64,000 bases of DNA from Streptomyces sp. AC1-42W. Lineage in GTDB: Bacteria; Actinomycetota; Actinomycetes; Streptomycetales; Streptomycetaceae. The notes under the pieces were generated by a model. That model saw only the letters and a list, made by a program, of their open reading frames with translations. It ran no database searches and was not told the DNA's origin. Positions within the stretch are counted from its first letter, which is position 1. Each line of letters opens with the position of its first letter. Below, piece by piece: positions 9,571 to 17,967 of this stretch. Where the stretch lies: the NCBI RefSeq assembly GCF_003248355.1, contig NZ_QKWY01000001.1, positions 1,074,001-1,138,000 of the forward strand, in the 5' to 3' direction. Made by a program: the position numbers and the translations under genes.

Positions 9571-9768
9571 ATGAGCAGAATCTCTCTGACTTGTGCTGTG
9601 GCACTGTTCGTGATGGCCGTACCCGTTGTCTCCGGCGTGGCGGTCGGCGCCGTCGGAACGTCTGCGGCGTCGGGTCCCGCGGAGGTGCGGTCGGCGCAAC
9701 TCACCGGTACCGACGCCGCGACGGACACGGTGCCCCAGGACTCCTCCGATGACCTCGGCTGGCAGTAG
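9571..9768 (+). CDS. small exported peptide, possible signal peptide precursor
   Basis: 65 residues: short basic start MSRISL, a hydrophobic core CAVALFVMAVPVVSGVAVGAV typical of a Sec signal, then a polar Ala/Ser/Thr-rich tail ending PQDSSDDLGWQ. There is no Cys, so it is not a lanthipeptide precursor. The ATG at 9571 was preferred over 9553 because it gives a normal signal peptide. The gene is convergent with a TrmB/LuxR-type regulator 24 bp downstream. A small secreted peptide with a conserved-looking acidic/aromatic end next to a regulator suggests a pheromone-like role, which is inference. Confidence 0.65.
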   Translation: MSRISLTCAVALFVMAVPVVSGVAVGAVGTSAASGPAEVRSAQLTGTDAATDTVPQDSSDDLGWQ

Positions 9769-9792
9769 CGGGCCGGAGGGCGGCGGTGCCCG

Positions 9793-10812
9793 TCAGTCGC
9801 GCATCGGCAGCCAGCCGCGGCGGACCGCTTTGACGCCGGCCTCGAAACGGCCCCGGGCTCCGAGGCGGTCCTGCAGCGAGGTGGTGATGCGGCGGGCGGT
9901 ACGGGGGGAGACCCCCAGCCGCTTGGCGATGCTCTCCACGGTGTGGCCCTCGGCGAGGAGCTTCAGCGCCGCCGCGTCCTGCGGGGCGAGATCGGCGTCC
10001 TTCGAGCTCGGAGGAGCCCCGCCGACCACGCGGGCCCGTTCCCAGACCGATTCGAAGAGCGCGTGGAGCGCTTGGACCGTTGGGGACTCGGAGAAGACGA
10101 CCGCTCCGCGTCCGCTGTCGTGGTCGTCGACGGGCAGCATGGCCAGACGGCGGTCGGCGATGATCATTCGGGTGGGCAGTAAAGGCGCTGTCCGCACCTC
10201 GGCACCCGACCGTATGAGGGATCGCACGTGGTCGAGGGTGGGCGCGTCGCTGCGGATGCTCTCCAGGTAGATCGTCCGCAGACGGACGCCGCGCTGGAGC
10301 AGCCCCAGGTTGAGGGGCCGGGACGCGTCCATGTTGTCCTGCGTCTGTGCCCCGTCCGGGGCGAAGGTCAGCACTTCGCCCTGGATCTCGGTGGCGAGCT
10401 GGGACAGCCATTCGCGTATCCGGTCGATGCCGACGAGGAGTTCCACACCGACCTGCTGGGGATCGGCCATCGCCTCGGACGCCTCGGCGATGAGCTGTGT
10501 CGCGGCGGCCCGTGACAGGGCGAGGCGGTGCTGATGTGCTTCGAGCTCGGCGCTCTGCCGTTCGAGAAGGATCCTCATCGCCACTTCGGGGCTCACCGGC
10601 CGCTGACGTCCGGAGGGCTCGTAGGACTGACGCACCAGGGCCAGTGAGCTGAGCTGGTCCAGGGCGATTCCCACGTCCTCCCTCGACAGTCCGAGACGCT
10701 GGGCCAAGGCGGCCACGCCTTCACCTGGATGGGTGAGCATCTCCCGGTACACCAATTCGCACGTGGCGTCCACGCCCAGTGGTTCGAGCAGATTTCCCAT
10801 CTGGCAGATCAT
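9793..10812 (-). CDS. TrmB-like / LuxR-type transcriptional regulator
   Basis: 339 residues. An N-terminal TrmB-like winged helix (LLEPLGVDATCELVYREMLTHP, then GVAALAQRLGLSREDVGIALDQL) is followed by a coiled region, a phospholipase-D-like sensor fold (about 110-250) and a C-terminal LuxR-type HTH (LKLLAEGHTVESIAKRLGVSPRTARRI). This architecture is common in Streptomyces biosynthetic clusters. The start at 10812 has GGGGG 9 bases upstream; 10800 is an alternative. It is divergent from the nucleoside operon beginning near 10888 and convergent with the small peptide gene, so it is a candidate regulator of that operon with the peptide as possible ligand. Confidence 0.85.
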   Translation of the reverse strand: MICQMGNLLEPLGVDATCELVYREMLTHPGEGVAALAQRLGLSREDVGIALDQLSSLALVRQSYEPSGRQRPVSPEVAMRILLERQSAELEAHQHRLALSRAAATQLIAEASEAMADPQQVGVELLVGIDRIREWLSQLATEIQGEVLTFAPDGAQTQDNMDASRPLNLGLLQRGVRLRTIYLESIRSDAPTLDHVRSLIRSGAEVRTAPLLPTRMIIADRRLAMLPVDDHDSGRGAVVFSESPTVQALHALFESVWERARVVGGAPPSSKDADLAPQDAAALKLLAEGHTVESIAKRLGVSPRTARRITTSLQDRLGARGRFEAGVKAVRRGWLPMRD

Positions 10813-10887
10813 GCCAGCGAGCCCCCGGAAAGGTCTAGGCCAATGGGTGTGGGTGCCTATGCCGACGCGTGCGCCGGCCGTGAGTCC

Positions 10888-11169
10888 ATGCGGCTGACCC
10901 ACCTCACCCTCGCCCTGGAAGGGGAACGGGAGCGCTTCCTCGGGTCCTTCGCCGAAGCGATCCGGTCGGCCTCGCTTTCCCATGGGCTCATCGAGCACGT
11001 GACCGTGCACGACCGGGGTCCCGGGGCACTGCCCGTGATCGGCGTGTTCACCCTGCACTCCTCGGGCCGCCGGGCCGAGGAGGACCTCGCAGCGCTCTGC
11101 CGGCTCCTGATCCGTCGGGACACGCGATTCGGGGCCGGCCGGCTCGTCGATGTCCGATGCGTCCTGTGA
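10888..11169 (+). CDS. small protein of unknown function, first gene of the operon
   Basis: 93 residues, MRLTHLTLALEGERERFL and onward, predicted alternating strand/helix, no Cys cluster and no signal peptide. I do not recognise a named family, although similar small proteins occur at the head of Streptomyces biosynthetic operons. The frame is biased and on the same strand as the 58-bp-distant cupin gene, which supports it being real. The start is uncertain: an in-frame ATG at 10843 would add 15 residues and neither has a strong ribosome site. It is divergent from the TrmB/LuxR regulator. Confidence 0.6.
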   Translation: MRLTHLTLALEGERERFLGSFAEAIRSASLSHGLIEHVTVHDRGPGALPVIGVFTLHSSGRRAEEDLAALCRLLIRRDTRFGAGRLVDVRCVL

Positions 11170-11227
11170 CCTCCGGGACGCCGAGCGCACGGGTGCCATC
11201 CCACCGAGTACAGATTTGGAGAAAGCA

Positions 11228-11944
11228 GTGGATACCCCTAGCCATATTCATGACGTTCCGGACTGGCTGGACGGGATGCTCCCCTCGGGAGAGGGGCACG
11301 GGGAGCACGCCGCCCGGACCGCCGTCCAGCGACTGGCCACGGGCAACGGGCTGATCGGTGTGGTCAAGACGCTGCTGGACAGTCCCGAGGCCCTGCGATC
11401 CGCCGCCCGGCGCTCGCACGCCCATGACAACGGCTTCGACAAGATCACGCTGGCGTCCTCCACGTCGGGCTGGCGGCTGCGGCTCAACATCTGGTGGCCC
11501 GACCGGGGCGTGCACACCGAGAACATCCACAACCACCGGTGGGACTTCGCCTCGTTCATGCTCGCCGGAGCCTGTCTGGCGGACTACTTCCAGCCGGCCT
11601 CCGACGGCACGCCGATGTACGGCTACGAGTACGCCAAGGGCGACGGCTCCTCGTATCGCCACCGCTTCCTGGGCAGGCGTCAGGTCTCCCTGGCGATGAG
11701 CGGGACGATCCGGCGCGGAGACAGCTATCTGCTGACGCGCTCGCTCATGCACCGCATCGTCACCGACCGCCGCGACCTCGTCGCGACCCTGATGCTCCAC
11801 TCCCCGCAGCGCAGCGAGACCGCGACCACCCTGACCGACTCGCCCCTCTTCGACGAGCAGCCGTCCGCCGCGCCGAGCCTCTACACCGACGTGGCGCTGC
11901 AGCGCCGTCTGAGCACCTTCCTGGAATGCCACGCACCCTTCTGA
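11228..11944 (+). CDS. cupin-fold metal-binding protein
   Basis: 238 residues. Candidate metal ligands are the HNH triad at 101-103 (NIHNHRW) and His175 (SLMHRIV) separated by predicted beta strands, the pattern of a cupin resembling cysteine-dioxygenase-like proteins. The GTG at 11228 is chosen because GGAGAAAG lies directly upstream; an in-frame ATG at 11150 would overlap the preceding gene. Substrate unknown. In the operon context it could oxidise the nucleoside, for example at C5', or a sulfur intermediate, but a non-catalytic role is possible. 45 bp separate it from the carbamoyltransferase gene. Confidence 0.7.
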   Translation: MDTPSHIHDVPDWLDGMLPSGEGHGEHAARTAVQRLATGNGLIGVVKTLLDSPEALRSAARRSHAHDNGFDKITLASSTSGWRLRLNIWWPDRGVHTENIHNHRWDFASFMLAGACLADYFQPASDGTPMYGYEYAKGDGSSYRHRFLGRRQVSLAMSGTIRRGDSYLLTRSLMHRIVTDRRDLVATLMLHSPQRSETATTLTDSPLFDEQPSAAPSLYTDVALQRRLSTFLECHAPF

Positions 11945-11989
11945 CCAGCCGCTACGCCGTACAGGCGATGGATACGGAGAGGTTTCCTC

Positions 11990-13690
11990 ATGCTCATCAT
12001 GGGAATCAACAGCTACTTCGAGCACCCTTCGGTGGCGCTGATCGAGGATGGTGAAGTCCTCTTCGCGGCCGAGGACGAACGCTTCACCGGGATCAAGCAC
12101 GGCCGCCGCTACACCCCGTTCAGCAGCTACCTCCCGGTGAACGCCATGCACAAGGGGCTGGCCTACATCGGGCGCACCGCGGCCGACCTGGACGAGATCG
12201 CGTACTCCTACCATCGCTGGGACCACCTGAAGAGCCTGGCCGGCTGCCTGACCGGCAGCCGGCTGTCCTCGCTACGGGACGAACTCAGCGCCTTCGCGAC
12301 CCTCGCCAACCTCCCCCACGCGCTGCGCAGCGGGTACGAGATACCGCACCGGTTGCGCGACCGCCTCCGCCCGGAGGACCTGCGCGGGGTTCCGGTCCGT
12401 GAGTGGCGTCACCATCTGAGCCACGCGGCCTCCGCGTACTACTGCTCGGGCTGGGACAACGCCCTGGTCGTCGTCGCCGACGGCGCGGGGGAGAAGGCGT
12501 GCACCACGGTGTACGAGGGCCGGGGCAAGGAACTGCGGAAGATCACCGAGGAGGTGCTGCCGAACTCCCTCGGGCACTTCTACTCCTTCGTCACCGAACA
12601 CCTTGGGTTCGAGCCCTTCGGGGACGAGTTCAAGGTCATGGGTCTCGCCGCCTACGGCGAGCCGCGCTACAAGGACGTCTTCGACTCCATCGTCCGGCTC
12701 GGCCCGCAGGGGCGCTACACCGTCGACCTGCGCGCGCTGCGGTCCCTGACCGCCGCCCTGGGCGAACGTCGGCTGCCGCACCAGAAGATCGAACAGATTC
12801 ACATGGACATCGCCCGGTCGGCCCAAGCGCGCCTTGAGGAGACCCTGGTCCACCTGGTGTCCCACCACGCGCGGGCCACCGGGCTCAGGCGGCTCTGTCT
12901 CGCCGGGGGGACCTTCCTCAACTGCGTGGCCAACGGCCGGCTGGCCGGGCTCGGGCTCTTCGACGAGATCTTCGTCCAGCCCGCCGCCAGCGACGCGGGA
13001 ACCGCGCTCGGCGCGGCGGCCCTCAGTGCGATCCGGCGCGGCGGCGACGCCCAGCTGCGCTACGCGTCGTTCGCCCTCGGCACCAGCCACGACGAGCGGA
13101 GCATCGCCGAGGCGATCGACCAGTCCGGAGCGGAGTCCGAGGTCCTGGTGGAGAAGGACATGGTCGAGCGGCTGGCACGCCGGCTCGCCGACGGCGACAT
13201 CTGCGCCGTGTTCCGCGGCAGGATGGAGTTCGGCCCCCGCGCCCTGGGGATGCGGAGCCTCCTGGCCAGCCCGCTCGACCCCACGATGCGCAAGCGGCTG
13301 AACGTGGTGAAGGGGCGCGAGCAGTTCCGCCCGGTCGCCCCGCTCGTCGCCGACGAGGCCTTCGACCGGTACTTCGACGGGCACCGCGACCCGTACATGC
13401 TGTTCACGACCAAGGTCAGGCCGGAGGCCCGGGACCTGATCCCGTCCGCAGTCCACGCGGACGACACCGCACGCGTCCAGAGCGTCCCCCGGGACCACGA
13501 CCCCTTCCTGCACGCCGTCCTCACCGAGTTCGGGCGCATCACCGGACACCCCGTGCTCATCAACACCTCGTTCAATGTGCGGGGCAGGCCCATCATCGAG
13601 AGCCCACAGGAAGCCCTCGGCTGCTTCTTCTCCTCCGGCATCGAAGCGATGGTCATGGAGAACCGGTTCATCGAGCGGAGGAGCCGATGA
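11990..13690 (+). CDS. NodU/CmcH-family O/N-carbamoyltransferase (AbmE-like)
   Basis: 566 residues, normal for the family. The N-terminal half is Kae1/TobZ-like, with MGINSYFEHPSVALIEDG, the metal-site motif HHLSHAASAY (141-150) and VVVADGAGE; GGTFLNCVANGRL closes the fold. The C-terminal half has the conserved RMEFGPRALGMRSLLA and QFRPVAPLV segments. Such enzymes make carbamoyl-adenylate from carbamoyl phosphate and ATP and transfer it to an OH or NH. In albomycin the cytosine N4 carries a carbamoyl group and AbmE belongs to this family, so nucleobase carbamoylation is the best guess. The ATG at 11990 follows GGAGAGG. Its stop overlaps the methyltransferase start (ATGA). Confidence 0.9.
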   Translation: MLIMGINSYFEHPSVALIEDGEVLFAAEDERFTGIKHGRRYTPFSSYLPVNAMHKGLAYIGRTAADLDEIAYSYHRWDHLKSLAGCLTGSRLSSLRDELSAFATLANLPHALRSGYEIPHRLRDRLRPEDLRGVPVREWRHHLSHAASAYYCSGWDNALVVVADGAGEKACTTVYEGRGKELRKITEEVLPNSLGHFYSFVTEHLGFEPFGDEFKVMGLAAYGEPRYKDVFDSIVRLGPQGRYTVDLRALRSLTAALGERRLPHQKIEQIHMDIARSAQARLEETLVHLVSHHARATGLRRLCLAGGTFLNCVANGRLAGLGLFDEIFVQPAASDAGTALGAAALSAIRRGGDAQLRYASFALGTSHDERSIAEAIDQSGAESEVLVEKDMVERLARRLADGDICAVFRGRMEFGPRALGMRSLLASPLDPTMRKRLNVVKGREQFRPVAPLVADEAFDRYFDGHRDPYMLFTTKVRPEARDLIPSAVHADDTARVQSVPRDHDPFLHAVLTEFGRITGHPVLINTSFNVRGRPIIESPQEALGCFFSSGIEAMVMENRFIERRSR

Positions 13691-14499
13691 CCGGGACCGC
13701 GCCCGACAAGCCTCTCGACGTCAACCGCCGGACCTGGGACCTGCTCACATCGGTCCATGTCGGCTCGGACTTCTACAGCACAGAAGCGGTCAAGGCCGGC
13801 CGTTGCTCGCTCAAACCGGTCGAGCTCACGCTCGCCGGCGACGTCCGGGGGCTGCGGCTGCTGCACCTCCAGTGCCATTTCGGGCTCGACACCCTCTCCT
13901 GGGCCCGTCGTGGTGCGGAGGTCACCGGCGTCGACTTCTCGCCGGCCGCCATCGCCGTCGCCCGTGCGGCGGCGGCCGAGACCGGCATCGGCGCACGTTT
14001 CGAGACCGCGGACGTCCAGGACCTGCCGCAGCCCGACGAACCCTACGACCTGGCCGTCACGACGTACGGGGTGCTGTGCTGGATCTCCGATCTGGCGGCC
14101 TGGGCCCAGGGCATCGCGCGTTCGCTGAAGGAGGGCGGCCGTCTGGTGGTGGTCGACTTCCACCCGATCCTGGAGTACGTCCACCCCGGGAAGATGACGG
14201 GGGCCGAGAGCTATTTCGGCGCGCCGGCCGCGAAGGGGGTGTGGAACCGGGGCACGTACGCCGATCAGAGCGCGGACATCGAGTACCGGGAGTTCCGCTG
14301 GCAGCACACGCTGGCCGATATCGCCACGGCCCTGCTCGGAGCCGGACTCACCCTCACCACTCTGCGTGAACACCCGTACAGCTCCTATCAGTTGTTCGAC
14401 GAGCTGACCGAAGAGCGTGACGGGATGTGGCACACGGCCACCGGGTCCTCCCCCTACCCCTTCATGTTCTCCCTCGTGGCTGAGCGGACCGGCCGATGA
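13687..14499 (+). CDS. class I SAM-dependent methyltransferase (AbmI-like)
   Basis: 270 residues. Motif I (LLHLQCHFGLDTLSWARRG), the acidic end of strand 2 (VTGVDFS) and motif III-like ADVQDLP are visible, followed by a C-terminal cap rich in aromatic residues. The family methylates small molecules. In the albomycin pathway an enzyme of this type (AbmI) N3-methylates the cytosine, which fits the position next to the carbamoyltransferase gene. Both start and stop are 4-base ATGA overlaps with neighbours, so co-translation with the carbamoyltransferase and PLP enzyme is expected. The exact methyl acceptor cannot be read from sequence. Confidence 0.88.
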   Translation: MTGTAPDKPLDVNRRTWDLLTSVHVGSDFYSTEAVKAGRCSLKPVELTLAGDVRGLRLLHLQCHFGLDTLSWARRGAEVTGVDFSPAAIAVARAAAAETGIGARFETADVQDLPQPDEPYDLAVTTYGVLCWISDLAAWAQGIARSLKEGGRLVVVDFHPILEYVHPGKMTGAESYFGAPAAKGVWNRGTYADQSADIEYREFRWQHTLADIATALLGAGLTLTTLREHPYSSYQLFDELTEERDGMWHTATGSSPYPFMFSLVAERTGR

Positions 14500-15578
14500 A
14501 CGCCGGCCGGCTTGCCGGGCTGCTGCCCGGAGCCGCGATCCCCGTACCCGTACCGGGCGGACGGCTGCCCACACCGCTCGACGAGCGACGCGACCTGGCA
14601 GAGGACCTGGGCGCTCCCGTATGGCTGAAGCGCGAGGACCTGTTCGACGATCTCGGCTCCGGCCACAAGGCGCGGAAACTCGCCTACGTGGCCGCGGACG
14701 CCGTCCGCCGCGGCGTCGACGTCCTCGTCACCGGGGGCAGCCTGCCCTCCGGGCAGTGCGTGGCCGTGGCCGCGGAAGCCCGTCGCCTGGGCATCGAATG
14801 CCATGTGGTCTACTGCGGCGACGAGCAGGTCAAACCGGCTCGCCCCCAAGGCAGTTACCTGGTCACGCTGCTGCTGGGGCCACGCGTCTCCTGGCACGAG
14901 CGGACCCCGTGGGCACGGATCGAGGAGCTGCTCGCCGCCGCCGCCCACCAGGAGCGGGAGCGGGGACGCCGGCCCCAGGTGATCCCGCCGGGCCTCAACG
15001 CCTGGCCCGGCATCCTCGGCAGCATCGATCTGGGCGTCGAACTCGCCGGGCAGCTCGCCGCGGCACCCGAGGGCGCGGACGACGTCCAGGTGGTCACCGC
15101 GGCCGGCTCCGGCACCACATGTCTGGGCCTGAGCATCGCCGCCCGGCTGCTCGGCCTGCGCTGGACCGTGCACGGCATGTGCATCGGCGGATCCGCCGAC
15201 ACCGTGCGGCACGAGGTGGCGCGGCTGCGCGAGGAGGCGGCCGGACTGCTCGGCGACGCCACCGTGCGCGGCGCGGACGTCACCGTGCACGGTGCCTCGC
15301 TCGGCGCGGGATACGACCGGCCGACCGACGCCGAACTGGAGACCATGCGCGGCGCCCTGCGCCGACACCGGCTGCTGCTCGACCCCAACTACATGGTCAA
15401 GGCCTACGGCGGGATGCGCGACGCCCTGAGGACGGGCGCGCTCTCGCGCGACGTACGGACTGTACTCGTCCACACCGGCGGCGGACTGGGCATCCACGGC
15501 GACAGCCCGGTCCTCCAGGACTGGTACGCCAGGAGTTTCGCGGAGTTCCTGGCCCCGCGCCCTTCGCCGCACTCGTAA
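14496..15578 (+). CDS. fold-type-II PLP enzyme, D-cysteine desulfhydrase/ACC deaminase-like
   Basis: 360 residues. The PLP lysine is in GSGHKARKL (K58), where most family members have GGNKxRKL, so the Asn is replaced by His. A phosphate-binding VTGGSLPSGQ segment and a Gly-rich TAAGSGTTCLGL loop follow. Family members break or exchange bonds at the beta carbon of cysteine, cysteate or ACC. In albomycin a protein of this kind (AbmM as I recall) is tied to sulfur entry into the thiofuranose, while AbmD is a PLP epimerase; this gene could fill either role. ATGA overlap fixes the start; the stop is 20 bp before the radical SAM gene. Confidence 0.82.
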   Translation: MNAGRLAGLLPGAAIPVPVPGGRLPTPLDERRDLAEDLGAPVWLKREDLFDDLGSGHKARKLAYVAADAVRRGVDVLVTGGSLPSGQCVAVAAEARRLGIECHVVYCGDEQVKPARPQGSYLVTLLLGPRVSWHERTPWARIEELLAAAAHQERERGRRPQVIPPGLNAWPGILGSIDLGVELAGQLAAAPEGADDVQVVTAAGSGTTCLGLSIAARLLGLRWTVHGMCIGGSADTVRHEVARLREEAAGLLGDATVRGADVTVHGASLGAGYDRPTDAELETMRGALRRHRLLLDPNYMVKAYGGMRDALRTGALSRDVRTVLVHTGGGLGIHGDSPVLQDWYARSFAEFLAPRPSPHS

Positions 15579-15598
15579 CCCCACGAAGGAGACCTCGT

Positions 15599-16606
15599 AT
15601 GTCCACGCGAACGCTGACGGAATTCCCCGCGGCGAATGTGGCCAGTCTGTCGAAGCTGATGCTGTGGATGAACAGCGGATGCAACGCCCGGTGCCGCATG
15701 TGCGACATCTGGCGCGAGAAGCCCGGCACCACCCTGACGGTGGAGGAGATCCGCTCCTGGGCCCCCGAATGGCGGGAGGCCGGCATCACCACCGTCGTCA
15801 TGTGCGGTGAGTCGCTGATGCACCCGGATGTGTGGCCGGTCGTCGCCGCGATCAAGGAGGAGCGGATCCGCGTCGAACTGCTCAGCAACGGGCTGCTGCT
15901 GCACCGGCACGCGGAGAACGTCGGGAAGTACTGCGATGTCCTGCGGGTCTCGCTGGACGGACCCGAACCCGTGCACGAGCGGATGCGGAACGTCTCCAAG
16001 GCGTACGAGCGGCTGCGCCGCGGGATAGCAGCCCTCCACGAGCGCTACCCGGACTACCCCGTCCACGCCCGGTGCGCCGTGCACAAGCAGAACTTCCGGC
16101 ATCTGGCCGCGACGGTGGAGACGGCCAAGGAGCTGGGCGTCCACGGAATCACGTTCTCCGGCACGGACATGCACAACGAGGAGGCGTTCCGCCGCTTCGA
16201 GACGATCGACCAGAAGTACATCGAGAGCCTCATGATCGGCTCGGAGGAGCTTCCCGTCCTGGAGGAGGAGGTGGAGCGGCTGATCGTGACCCGTGCGGAG
16301 GACTTCGCCTCGGGCTTCATCGGCGACGCGCCGGACCGGCTCCGGGACATCCTCGTCACCTACTACCGGAGCCTCAACGGAATCGGCCGCCGCTCCATCC
16401 GCTGCAATGCCCCGTGGACCTCCGCGATCCTCGAGTACGACGGCACCGTGCGTCCCTGTTTCCCCATGCCGGCCTACGGAAACCGCAATGACCACACCTC
16501 GCTGCTGGAGGCGGTCAATTCGCCCGGGGCGACGGAGTTCCGCCGCACCCTGGACGTCACCACGAACGAGGCGTGCCTGCGCTGCGTCGATCAGTCGGTC
16601 AACTGA
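15599..16606 (+). CDS. radical SAM enzyme with SPASM/twitch-like C-terminus (AbmJ-like)
   Basis: 335 residues. The 4Fe-4S/SAM motif is Cys28-x3-Cys32-x2-Cys35 (CNARCRMCDIW). A C-terminal auxiliary-cluster region has CNAPW, RPCFP and CLRCVDQ. The ATG at 15599 follows GAAGGAG. Radical SAM enzymes of this type abstract H atoms from unactivated carbons. The albomycin homologue AbmJ epimerises C3' of the ribo-configured nucleoside to the xylo form, so the same role is likely here. It sits directly before the SerRS paralog, also as expected for that pathway. Other chemistry such as dehydrogenation or methylthiolation cannot be excluded. Confidence 0.9.
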   Translation: MSTRTLTEFPAANVASLSKLMLWMNSGCNARCRMCDIWREKPGTTLTVEEIRSWAPEWREAGITTVVMCGESLMHPDVWPVVAAIKEERIRVELLSNGLLLHRHAENVGKYCDVLRVSLDGPEPVHERMRNVSKAYERLRRGIAALHERYPDYPVHARCAVHKQNFRHLAATVETAKELGVHGITFSGTDMHNEEAFRRFETIDQKYIESLMIGSEELPVLEEEVERLIVTRAEDFASGFIGDAPDRLRDILVTYYRSLNGIGRRSIRCNAPWTSAILEYDGTVRPCFPMPAYGNRNDHTSLLEAVNSPGATEFRRTLDVTTNEACLRCVDQSVN

Positions 16607-16633
16607 CCGCGCCGACGCGGAGAACGGGGCGTC

Positions 16634-17923
16634 ATGCTCGATACCAGACTGCTGCTCGAGGAACCGGACCGGGTGGCCGGACTCCTCGCGACACGGGGCG
16701 TCGACCCGGCGGAGGTGCGTGCCACCGCCGAAGCGCTCCGGCTCGCCCGTGAGACGGCGAAGCTGCTCGACACGGCGCGGGAAAGCGCCAACCGGCAGAC
16801 CCGCGACCATGCGCGGGCCGCGCGCGGCACGGAGCCCTCCGAGGACGGGGCACCCCCGCCCTCGCGCTCCGACCTGCGCGCCGCGCGGGCCCGGGTCACC
16901 GAGCTCGAGGACCAGCACAGGTCCGCCCGGCGGGAGGCTCGGGCCCGGGTCCTGGCGCTGCCCAATCTGCCGGAGGAGAAAGCTCCCCGGGGCACCCGCG
17001 ACACCGACAGCGCCCTCGTCGGCGAATCGGGTCCGCCCGACCGCGGCCACGCCCCGCCGGCGCACTGGGTCACCGCCGAGGCGGACGGCTGGTCGGACGC
17101 GGCCCGGTCGGTGAAGCTGAGCGGCCACGGCTTCTCCGTACTGCGGGGCGACGGCGCGCGGCTGCTGCGGGCCCTCGTCGCGTTCGGGCTCGATCTCCAC
17201 CGGGGTACCTACGAGGAGCTCGTCCTTCCGCAACTGGTCCGGGGCGAGGCGATGGTCGGCTCGGGGCACCTGCCGGAGTTCGCGGACGGGGTGTACCGCG
17301 TCGAGGACGAGGACCTCTACGCGGTGCCCACCGCCGAGGTCCCCGTGACCGCCCTGCACCGCGACGAGCTGCTGACCCCGCAGGAGCTGCCGCTGCTCTA
17401 CATGATGCACAGCACGTGCTTCCGGCGGGCCGCGGGAGCCTCGGGCGGAAGCTCCCGGGGGATGCAGCGGCTCCACGAGTACCACCAGGTGGAGCTGGCC
17501 CGGATCGTCTCCCCGGCCGACTCCCACGAGCACTTCCGGATGCTCCTCACCGACGCGGAGCGCGCGCTCGTCGCGCTGGGGCTTCCCTACCGCGTCCTGG
17601 ACGTCTGCACCGGCCGGCTTCCCTTCGCCGCCGCGCTCGCGCGACGACTGGACGTCTACTCGGCCGGCACCCGGAGCTGGCTCCCCGTCTCCACCGTCAG
17701 CCTCTTCACGGACTTCCAGGCACGCCGCAGCGGCATCAGGGTCGGCACACCGCGAGGCAGGACCTTCCCCCACACGCTCAACGCCTCGGCACTCGCGGCC
17801 TCCCGGCTCTGGGGCGTTCTGATCGAGAACGGCCTGCGCGACGACGGCCGGGTCGTCCTTCCGGAGGCGCTGCGGACCGCCATGGACACCGATGTCCTGC
17901 GGCCGCGCCCCGGCCGCGGCTGA
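16634..17923 (+). CDS. divergent seryl-tRNA synthetase paralog (AbmK-like)
   Basis: 429 residues with a shortened, Pro/Ser-interrupted N-terminal coiled coil and a class II core: TAEVPV (233-238), motif 2 CFRRAAG (262-268) with RLHEYHQVEL, DFQARR (360-365) and motif 3 TLNASALAASR (381-391). Two positions normally acidic are lost: the Glu of CFRSEAG is Ala, and the Glu of the E-V/I-S-S motif is Pro351 (LPVSTVS). Published albomycin work assigns AbmK a serine-adenylating role that feeds amide formation with the nucleoside, rather than ordinary tRNA charging. This copy is inside the operon and fits that. A resistance role is an alternative. Confidence 0.88.
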   Translation: MLDTRLLLEEPDRVAGLLATRGVDPAEVRATAEALRLARETAKLLDTARESANRQTRDHARAARGTEPSEDGAPPPSRSDLRAARARVTELEDQHRSARREARARVLALPNLPEEKAPRGTRDTDSALVGESGPPDRGHAPPAHWVTAEADGWSDAARSVKLSGHGFSVLRGDGARLLRALVAFGLDLHRGTYEELVLPQLVRGEAMVGSGHLPEFADGVYRVEDEDLYAVPTAEVPVTALHRDELLTPQELPLLYMMHSTCFRRAAGASGGSSRGMQRLHEYHQVELARIVSPADSHEHFRMLLTDAERALVALGLPYRVLDVCTGRLPFAAALARRLDVYSAGTRSWLPVSTVSLFTDFQARRSGIRVGTPRGRTFPHTLNASALAASRLWGVLIENGLRDDGRVVLPEALRTAMDTDVLRPRPGRG

Positions 17924-17967
17924 TCCTCCCCCGTGAACCGACTCTCTCAGCAGAAAGGCCAGTTACC

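Noticed and set aside
1..9768. Lanthipeptide precursor gene
   Set aside because: No short frame with a Ser/Thr/Cys-rich core and GG/GA leader was found; the 65-residue peptide at 9571 has no Cys and has a Sec signal.
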